This document shows positions 52,906 to 62,000 of a stretch of 64,000 bases of DNA, piece after piece (the stretch's first letter is position 1; the number at the start of each line of letters is the position of its first letter). The notes under the pieces are model-generated. The model was not told where the DNA came from. It saw only the letters and a program-made list of their open reading frames with translations, and searched no databases. This DNA is from Neobittarella massiliensis (ex Bilen et al. 2018) (GTDB taxonomy: Bacteria > Bacillota > Clostridia > Oscillospirales > Ruminococcaceae), in the NCBI RefSeq assembly GCF_900289145.1, contig NZ_OKQO01000003.1, positions 1 to 64,000 on the forward strand, given 5' to 3'. A program made the position numbers and the translations under genes.

Positions 52906-55722
52906 ATGGGCGAGAGCGTCTTTGAAGTCGTAAAACAGTCCGTCACCGCCAGAGAGGCGGCGGAGCTTTACGGCATCGCGGTGGGGCGCGGCGGCATGGC
53001 CTGCTGCCCCTTCCACGATGACCGCCACCCCAGCATGAAGGTGGACACCCGTTTCCACTGTTTTGGCTGCGGCGCAGACGGCGACGTGATCGACTTCACC
53101 GCTAGGTTCTACGACCTGTCCCCTAAGGAGGCCGCCGAAAAGCTGGCCCAGGATTTTGGCCTTTCCTATGACAGCAAGGCCCCGCCCCGGCGAAGCTATG
53201 TTCGGCAAAAATCCGAGGCACAGGTGCGGAAAGAAAAGCGCGAACACGGCTGGCGCGTCCTGACGGGCTACTATCACTTGCTCCGAAAATGGGAGGCCGA
53301 CTATTCCCCCAAGACGCCGGACGAGGCCCCGCACCCACGTTTTTTGGAGGCCATCCAAAAGAAAGATTACATGGGCTATCTGCTGGACACCTTTCTCGAC
53401 AGCAGCACCGAGGAACAGGACCAGTGGATCGCAGAACACACCGCTGAAATTTCGGCCATAGAGAGGAGAGTGAACATCATGGCTGACAAACCCACCAACC
53501 GAGAACGGTTGCAGCAAATCACGGCGGGCATTGAACAGGGGATCAAGGAACTGTTCGAGAGCGAAAAGTATATGCGCTACCTGTCCGTAATGTCCCGGGT
53601 CCACCGCTACTCCGTCAACAACACCATGCTCATCTATATGCAGAAGCCGGACGCCACGCTGGTGGCCGGATACAACAAGTGGAAAAATCAGTTTGAGCGC
53701 CATGTGAAGCGCGGTGAGCATGGCATCACCATCATCGCACCCACGCCGGTCAAGAAAAAGATCGATGAACAGAAGCTGGACCCGGACACCAAGGCCCCCA
53801 TCCTGGACGCGGAGGGCAAGGCGGTCATGGAGGAACGGGAGGTTGAAATTCCCATGTTCCGCCCGGTGAAGGTGTTCGATGTGAGCCAGACGGACGGGAA
53901 ACCGCTGCCGGAGCTGGCGTCCACCCTTTCCGGGAGTGTCCAGAACTACGAGGCTTTCATGGAGGCCCTGCGCCGGTCCGCGCCGGTGCCGCTCTCCGTG
54001 GAGCCGATGGCCGCCAACATGGACGGGTATTTCTCGCCGGACCAGCAGCGCATCGCCATCCGGGCAGGCATGAGCGAGGTGCAGACCGTTTCCGCCGCCG
54101 TCCATGAGATCGCCCACAGCAAGCTGCATAACTACGCCCAGGTCCAGGAGGAAGCGGCCAGGGCCGGTGACAAGGAGCCGCCCAAGAAGAAAGACCGCAA
54201 CACCGAGGAGGTGGAGGCCGAGAGCATTTCCTACGCGGTTTGCCAGTATTACGGTATCCAGACCGGCGAGAACAGCTTCGGCTACATCGCCAACTGGAGC
54301 CAGGGTAAGGAGCTGCCGGAGTTGCGTGCCAGTTTGGAGACCATCAACAAGGCGGCCGGGGAACTGATCGCGGACATTGACCGGCATTATAAGGTTATCT
54401 GCAAGGAGCGCGGCATTGACCTGACTGCCCAGCCGGAACAGGCGGTGCCTCAGTCGGCCGCAGAGGAAACACCCACCACGCCTGAACCCAGCACCGAGTA
54501 CCGCGAGGCCCTTCTGGTGCTGGACGATACCACCTATCTTCATGTTCAGCTCTGCGACACCGGCTGGGACTACACGCTCTACGATGTTGCGACCATGAAG
54601 CAACTGGACGGCGGCCAGCTGGACGCGCCGGAGCTGCCCCTGTCCACCGCCGCGCTGAAAATCTGCGAGATGCACGACATGGGCGGCCAATCCATCCAGT
54701 ATGCGCCGCTGTCCATGATTGAGACCTTGCAGGAGGCGGCTGTCCAGCAGATGCAGGCAGCGGCCAAGGCCGCCGCCCCGGAAACCACCCAGCTGCCGGA
54801 CGCCCCGGAGCAGCATCTGGACGAATACCCCATGCCGGACCCGACGCTGACCCAGGACGATTTGGAAAAGTGCGGCTATCTGGACGGGGACCTTCTGCCC
54901 CTTTCCAAAGAACGCGCCTATGAGCTGATGGAGCGCGACCTGACCGTTTACATCATCCAGCAGGGTGAGAATCCGGCGATGGCTTTTGATACCACTGACC
55001 TGGATGCCCATGACGGTATCTTTGCCGTTACTCGCGAGGAATGGGAGGAAAGCACGGCTTTCGATGCCCAGGTCAAAGAGCGTATGGACCACCAGCAGGA
55101 ACGGGAGCAGGCGTTCCTCGACCATAAGGGCGACTGCTTTGCCATTTATCAGGTGAAGCACACCGATGAGCTGCGGGACATCCGCTATGAGGGGCTGGAA
55201 TGGATCAAGTCCATCGGGCAGACGGTGCAGCGAGACAACTACGATCTGGTCTACACCGCGCCGCTGACCCCCGGCGACCTGAAAGGCAGCGTGCTGGACA
55301 ATCTTGAATACCGCTTCAACAATGAACACCCCGCCGACTACCGCCACCCGTCCATGAGCGTCAGCGACATCGTTGCCATCAAGAGGGACGGCAAGGTATC
55401 CTGTCACTACTGCGACAGCTTCGGCTTTGCCGAGGTTCCCGGCTTCCTGCCGGACAACCCGCTGAAAAATGCGGAGATGGCCGTGGAGGATGACTACGGC
55501 ATGATCGACGGTATCATCAACAACGGCCCCAAGGAGCAGACGGTGGCCCAGCTGGAACAGCAGGCCCGTAGCGGCCAGCCCATTTCCCTGATGGACCTGG
55601 CTGCCGCCGCCCACCGGGAGGACCGGGATAAAAAGAAATCCGTTGTGGAGCAGCTGAAAAGCCAGCCCAAACCCGAACATAAAAAGACAGCGCCCAAAAA
55701 GAGCGCGGAAAGGGAGATCTGA
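52906..55722 (+). CDS. CHC2 zinc-finger/ArdC-like zincin fusion protein
   Basis: A 938-residue multidomain protein. Residues 25-80 are a DnaG-type CHC2 zinc finger (CCPFHDDRHPS with Cys34/His37, and FHCFGCGADGD with Cys52/Cys55). Residue 192 on is an ArdC-like part: single-strand-binding-type NTMLIYMQKPDATLVAGYNKW, then a zincin H400-EIA-H404 motif in VHEIAHSKLHNY. The C-terminal half has YodL/LPD-like and DUF4316-like segments (LPDNPLKNAEMAVEDDYGM). In related elements the CHC2 and ArdC-like parts are, to my knowledge, usually separate genes. A strong ribosome site and ATG persist at 53479. Confidence 0.82.
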   Translation: MGESVFEVVKQSVTAREAAELYGIAVGRGGMACCPFHDDRHPSMKVDTRFHCFGCGADGDVIDFTARFYDLSPKEAAEKLAQDFGLSYDSKAPPRRSYVRQKSEAQVRKEKREHGWRVLTGYYHLLRKWEADYSPKTPDEAPHPRFLEAIQKKDYMGYLLDTFLDSSTEEQDQWIAEHTAEISAIERRVNIMADKPTNRERLQQITAGIEQGIKELFESEKYMRYLSVMSRVHRYSVNNTMLIYMQKPDATLVAGYNKWKNQFERHVKRGEHGITIIAPTPVKKKIDEQKLDPDTKAPILDAEGKAVMEEREVEIPMFRPVKVFDVSQTDGKPLPELASTLSGSVQNYEAFMEALRRSAPVPLSVEPMAANMDGYFSPDQQRIAIRAGMSEVQTVSAAVHEIAHSKLHNYAQVQEEAARAGDKEPPKKKDRNTEEVEAESISYAVCQYYGIQTGENSFGYIANWSQGKELPELRASLETINKAAGELIADIDRHYKVICKERGIDLTAQPEQAVPQSAAEETPTTPEPSTEYREALLVLDDTTYLHVQLCDTGWDYTLYDVATMKQLDGGQLDAPELPLSTAALKICEMHDMGGQSIQYAPLSMIETLQEAAVQQMQAAAKAAAPETTQLPDAPEQHLDEYPMPDPTLTQDDLEKCGYLDGDLLPLSKERAYELMERDLTVYIIQQGENPAMAFDTTDLDAHDGIFAVTREEWEESTAFDAQVKERMDHQQEREQAFLDHKGDCFAIYQVKHTDELRDIRYEGLEWIKSIGQTVQRDNYDLVYTAPLTPGDLKGSVLDNLEYRFNNEHPADYRHPSMSVSDIVAIKRDGKVSCHYCDSFGFAEVPGFLPDNPLKNAEMAVEDDYGMIDGIINNGPKEQTVAQLEQQARSGQPISLMDLAAAAHREDRDKKKSVVEQLKSQPKPEHKKTAPKKSAEREI
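53461..53481 (+). promoter_or_regulatory. Internal ribosome-binding site and start in the CHC2-ArdC fusion
   Basis: GAGAGGAGAG lies 8-10 bases before an in-frame ATG at 53479 that begins MADKPTNRERLQQITAG, the usual N-terminus of the stand-alone ArdC-like protein. A 747-residue product from this start is expected besides the full fusion. Confidence 0.6.
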
Positions 55723-55723
55723 T

Positions 55724-55939
55724 ATGAACGCTTTGACCTTTGAGGAAACCAACCTGCTGTGCATCTACAACCCCGGCACCCGCCAGGGGGCCATCGAGGC
55801 CCTGACCGAGATGCGCGGCCACTTGCAGGCGGACGAGACCGAGCTGCTGGCCCTGACGGACAGCACCCACGCCAAGCTGCGTGCCATGACCGACGCCGAG
55901 TTTGACGAGCTGGAACTGTACCCGGATTTTGACGAGTAA
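55724..55939 (+). CDS. Transposon-transfer assisting protein (TTRAP family)
   Basis: A 71-residue acidic protein one base after the previous stop, with AGGGAGAT ahead. The sequence TFEETNLLCIYNPGTRQGAI, EALTEMRGHLQADETELLAL and the acidic end ELYPDFDE match the small TTRAP (transposon-transfer assisting) family found in Clostridial conjugative transposons. The biochemical role is not established. Confidence 0.85.
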   Translation: MNALTFEETNLLCIYNPGTRQGAIEALTEMRGHLQADETELLALTDSTHAKLRAMTDAEFDELELYPDFDE

Positions 55940-56015
55940 CCCGCTGTTTTAACCAGCCGGGACGGCCGCCGTGCCGCCCCATTTTCATATCCGAAGGAAG
56001 GGAGGATAGAACCCC

Positions 56016-59000
56016 ATGCCAACCAAAGCAGAACAATATGCGCAGATGGCCGACCAGGTGGCGCGGCAGCTCACCGGCAGCTGGCAGGAGTGGGCGGGCT
56101 TTCTCACCACCGCCGCCCGACTTTACAAATATCCGTTCCATGAGCAGATGATGATCTACGCCCAGCGCCCGGACGCCACTGCCTGCGCCGAGTACGACCT
56201 GTGGAACAACCGCATGGGCCGGTATGTGCGGCGCGGGTCCAAGGGTATCGCGCTGGTGGACGATTCCGGGGACCGGCCCCGGCTGCGGTATGTGTTTGAT
56301 ATTTCTGACACCGGCACCCGTGAACACTCCCGCACCCCCTGGCTGTGGACGATGAACGAGGAACACGCCGCGCCGGTCATGGCGATGCTGGAGAGTAGCT
56401 ACGGTGTGGGCGGCGAAGAACTGCCCCAGCAGCTGGCCGATGTGGCCGCCGGTCTGGCGGAAGAATACTGGACGGATCACTGGCAGGACATTCTCTATAT
56501 CGTTGACGGTTCCTTTTTGGAGGAGTACGATGAGTACAACATCGAAGTCCAGTTCAAGTCCGCCGCCACGGTCAGCATCACCTACGCCCTGATGTCCCGC
56601 TGTGGGCTGGAGCCGGAGCAGTATTTCGGCCATGAGGATTTCATGGCGATCTTCGACTTCAACACCCCTGCCACCGTGGGGGCGCTGGGCACGGCGGTCA
56701 GCCAGATAAACCAGCAGGTGCTGCGGCAGATCGGCGTCACCATCCAGAACTATGAGCGTGCCAAGAGCGCGGAAAGGAGTGCCACACATGGAGAACAACC
56801 TGACTTACACGAGGAACGGCGATTACCTGATCCCCGACCTGAAGCTGTCCGAACAGCCGGAGAAGCCCCTGGGCAAGTACGGCAGGATGAGGAAAGCGTA
56901 TCTGAAGGAACACCGGCCCATCCTCTACAACCAGCTGCTGATGACCGAGAAGCTGTACCCGCACCTTCGGGAGATCGACGAGACCGCGAACAGCCGTCTG
57001 GAGCAGATGATGCCCCGGCTGGCAGAGTCGGCGGGCGCGACGGAGGCGCTGAAAGCTCGCGACCCGATGGCCTGGGTGGGCCTGATGAACACCTGCAAGG
57101 CCCAGGCGGAGGAGATTCTGCTGGCGGAACTTATCAACAGCTGACCTTAAACCTGTTCCTCTCCGAAGCGGAACAAATCCAAAGAATAGACGAAGCAGAG
57201 AGTGTGAAAACGCCCTCTGCTTTTTCTATGCCAAAACCCGCTGCGCAGGCGGAACCTGTGCGCCGGGCGCTGACCCAGGCGGAAATCGACGCCGCCATCC
57301 AGGAATGGAACGGCAATATTGAAAGTAAGAACGCGGTTGTCCGCTACATGAAGGACCACGCCCGTGAAAAGGATACCGCCGCCTGGCTGCGGCAGGAGTA
57401 CGGCGATGACCTCCCGGCCTTACCTGTGACGGTGGACGGCGCGGTGGGCGACGTGCCCTGGCCCAAGGTGCAGCGCCGGATCGCCCAGCTCATCAAGGAA
57501 GATCGGTTCTATACCGAAGCGGAGCAGGACCGATTTGACAACATCGACCCCATCGCCATTCGGGAGGCCCTGGCCGAGCGCGGCATCGTGAACGGCCAGG
57601 TGGTGGACCCGGAAAAGCTGGACAACGATCCGTTCATCCAGCAGGTCATGCGGGATGTGGAGGCCGTCGCGGCCGAGGAACAGGCCGAGGCAGCGGCAAA
57701 GCCGCCTGTGCCTGACTTATCCGGCCAGCCCATCACCCGCGAGGGCGACACCCTCACCATCGGCAGCGGTGAACCTACCCATGAGATCGACATCACCGTT
57801 TCTGACGAGGAATATGAGGCTATCCGGCAGACTATCCCGGAAACAGAAGAGCCTATCGCCTACGACCCCGCAACACCCCCTTACCATGTGGGCGATACGG
57901 TCTATCTGGACAATCAGGAATACCAGATCACCGAACTGCGGGAGGATACGGTGCAGCTGCTGCCTACCGGCATGAGCTATCCCATCTTCCGGGCTGAGAG
58001 CCGGGAGCGGTTCGAGCAGCTTCTACAAAACGACCTGCGAAACGGCCCCGTTACCGAGTTCCTTTACGTTGACCCGGAGAAAGCGGACCAGGACCTGCGA
58101 GAAGTGCTGACTTCCGGCCTGTTTACCCGGCACGACAAGGAGTATATTTCTCACTGGCTGCGGGATGGCGAGGGCAACACTAAAATTGCCCAGCGGTTAT
58201 CTGAGCTGTATTCCGGGCGCGTGGAAACGATGGACCTTGTGACCGGCGACATAGCGGACTACCGCACCTTCACCACCAGCGTTGAGGTGGAGATCCTGGA
58301 CCATGAGGAACGAAAACTTACGACCCTGGCATACCACTGGGATGAACTGGCTCCGCTTCTCCGGGGACTGTATGTGTATGAACTGGACGGCTTCTTCCAA
58401 GACCCGGAAGGCTTTAAGCGGTATGTGGTAGAAGAAACATCGGATGCGTTTGAAGAACCCTTCATTATTCGCGACCAGCAGACGGGGCGCTATTATGATC
58501 TGGATGATATATACCAGACCTTTGAAACAAGGAAAGAAGCCGAAGCCTTTGCGGTCCGGTTGAACACGCCCTTCCTGGAAGGAATCCCATCTTACCAGGT
58601 GGGCGATCAGGTAACGCTCCCTGCGCCCGACCACCCCATCGCCGGCACGATTGATGCCATTGAAGATACAACGGTCCGTATTTATACCGGGCCTTACACC
58701 TGGAGTTATGATGTCATCAGCCGGGAACAGTTTGAAACCTGGCTGCGCCAGGATGAGCGAAATGCCGGACTGTTCACGCCGGACACCAGAGAAACCCCTG
58801 CGCCGGAAATCACCTCCGAGCCGGTAACGGTCTATCCCGGCGACAAAAACGGACTTCCCTATGATGTGGTGGTGGAACGGCTACACATAGACGAGCCGGA
58901 ACCCACGCCGCCGGAACAGCGTCCGCCTGAGAATTTCCGCATTCTGGACGATGACCTGGGGAAAGGCGGGCCAAAGGAAAAGTTTTGGCGCAACATCAAG

Positions 59001-62000
59001 GCGATTGCCACGCTGAAGCAGATCGAGCAGGAAAATCGCTATGCCACCCCAGAAGAACAGCATATTCTCTCACAATATGTGGGCTGGGGCGGCGTGGCGG
59101 ATGCCTTTGACCCGGACAAACCCGCGTGGGCCGCCGAGTATGTGGAGCTGAAAGAACTGCTGACCCCGGAGGAATACGCTGCGGCCAGGGCCTCCACCCT
59201 CAACGCCCACTACACCAGCCCCACCGTCATCCGCGCCGTTTATGAAGCCGTGGAGCGGATGGGCTTCCGCACCGGCAACATTTTGGAGCCGTCGATGGGC
59301 GTGGGCAATTTCTTCGGGTTACTGCCGGAGAGCATGGCCGGGAGCCGTCTGTACGGCGTGGAGCTGGACAGCATTTCCGGGCGCATCGCCAAGCAGCTCT
59401 ACCCCAAGGCCGACATCACCGTGGCGGGCTTCGAGACCACTGACCGGCGGGACTTCTATGACCTTGCCATCGGCAACGTCCCTTTCGGACAGTATCAGGT
59501 AAACGACAAAGCCTACAACAAGCTGGGCTTCAACATCCACAACTACTTCTTCGCCAAGGCGCTGGACCAGGTGCGGCCGGGCGGCGTGGTAGCTTTCGTC
59601 ACCAGCCGCTATACAATGGACGGCAAGGATTCTACCGTGCGCCGATATCTGGCCCAGCGGGCCGAGCTGCTGGGGGCGATCCGTCTGCCCAACAACTCTT
59701 TCCGCGCCAACGCCGGGACCGATGTAGTGTCCGACATCCTGTTTCTGCAAAAGCGGGACCGTCCGCTGGACATCGCCCCGGACTGGACGCAGACTGGCCG
59801 GACCGAGGAAGGCTTCACGGTCAACCAGTATTTTCTGGATCACCCGGAGATGGTGCTGGGCCGCCCTACCGCCGAAAGCACCCAATACGGCAAACAGGAT
59901 TACACCGTGGCCCCCATCGAGGGGCTGGAGCTGGCCGATCAGCTGCACGATGCCGTGAAGTACATTCGCGGCACCTACCAGGAGGCCGCGCTTCCGGAGT
60001 TGGGCGAGGGCGAGGACATCGACGAATCCCTCCCGGCTGACCCTAACGTGAAGAACTACTCCTACACGGTGGTGGACGGCGCGGTGTACTTCCGGGAAAA
60101 CAGCCGCATGGTGCGCCCTGACCTGAACGCCACCGCCGAGGCCCGCGTCAAAGGGCTGGTGGGGCTGCGGGATTGTGTGCAGCGGCTCATCGACCTGGAG
60201 ATGGACGCCGCCACGCCGGATGCCGACATTCGGGCGCAGATGGCCGAGTTGAACCGCCGCTATGACGATTTTTCCGCCAAGTACGGACTTATCAATGACC
60301 GGGCGAACCGGCTGGCTTTTGCCGATGACAGCAGTTATTACCTGCTCTGTGCGCTGGAGGTGCTGGACGAGGATGGCCGGTTGGAGCGCAAGGCAGATAT
60401 GTTCACCAAGCGCACGATTAAGCCCCATGAGGCTGTCACCACCGTAGACACCGCCTCCGAGGCCCTGGCAGTCTCCATTTCTGAAAAAGCCTGCGTGGAT
60501 ATGGCCTACATGGAACAGCTCACCGGCAAAACCGGCGAAGAATTGGCTGACGAGCTGCGCGGTGTCATCTTCCGTGTGCCGGGCCAGACTGAGCCGGACG
60601 GAACTCCACATTATGTGACCGCCGACGAGTACCTGTCCGGCACCGTGCGCCGGAAACTGCGCCAGGCCCAGCGGGCGGCGGAGCAGGACCCGGCCTTTGC
60701 GGTCAACGTGGAGGCCCTGACTGCCGCCCAGCCCAAAGACCTGGACGCTTCCGAGATCGAGGTGCGGCTGGGCGCAACGTGGATCGACAAGGAGTATATC
60801 CAGCAATTCATGTACGAGACCTTCGACACGCCTTTTTACCTCCAGCGCAGCATTGAAGTCCACTACACCCCCTTTACGGCGGAGTGGCAGATCTCCGGCA
60901 AAAATGTTGTGGGGCAAAACAACGTGGCCGCCTATTCGACCTACGGGACCGGCCGCGCCAATGCCTATAAAATCCTCGAAGATTCCCTCAATCTGCGGGA
61001 CGTGCGAATCTACGACACCGTGGAGGACGCGGACGGCAAGGAGCGCCGGGTGCTGAACGCCAAGGAAACCACCCTGGCCGCGCAAAAGCAGCAGGCCATC
61101 CGGGATGCTTTCCGCGACTGGATTTGGCGCGACCCGGAGCGGCGGCAGGCGCTGGTGCGCCAGTACAACGAGGAAATGAACGCCACCCGCCCCCGCGAAT
61201 ATGATGGCAGCCACATTGTTTTTGGCGGCATGAACCCGGCCATCACCCTGCGGGAACATCAGAAAAACGCCATCGCCCATGTACTGTACGGCGGCAACAC
61301 GCTGCTGGCCCATGAGGTGGGCGCGGGCAAGACCTTTGAAATGGTGGGGGCCGCGATGGAGGCCAAGCGCCTGGGCCTGTGCCAGAAATCCCTCTTTGTG
61401 GTGCCAAATCACCTGACCGAACAGTGGGCTTCGGAGTTCCTGTGTCTGTACCCGTCCGCGAACATCCTGGTAACGACCAAAAAGGACTTCGAGAAGCACA
61501 CCCGCAAGAAGTTCTGCGCCCGCATCGCCACCGGCGACTACGACGCCATCATCATGGGTCACTCCCAGTTCGAGAAGATCCCCATCAGCAAGGAACGCCA
61601 GGAGCGGCTGCTGCATGAGCAGATTTGGGAAATCACCGAGGGCATCGCCGAGGTGGAGGCCAGCGGCGGGGAACGGTTCACCGTCAAGCAGCTGGAACGC
61701 ACGAAAAAGTCTCTGGAAGCGCGGCTGGAAAAGCTGCAAGCCGAGGGCCGCAAGGACGATGTGGTGACGTTTGAACAGCTGGGCGTAGACCGGCTGTTCG
61801 TGGACGAGGCGCACAATTACAAGAACCTCTTTCTCTACACAAAAATGCGCAACGTGGCGGGCCTCTCCACCACGGATGCGCAGAAATCTTCAGATATGTT
61901 CGCCAAGTGCCGCTACATGGACGAGATCACCGGCAGCCGGGGCGTCATCTTTGCCACCGGCACGCCGGTTTCCAACTCTATGACCGAGCTTTACACCATG

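Noticed and set aside
52750-55764. 1004-codon frame antisense to the CHC2-ArdC gene
   Set aside because: Same cause; the plus-strand protein has clear zinc-finger and zincin motifs and the antisense one has none.
59319-61814. 831-codon frame antisense to the helicase
   Set aside because: It is opposite conserved methylase and helicase motifs and is compositionally a mirror of them.
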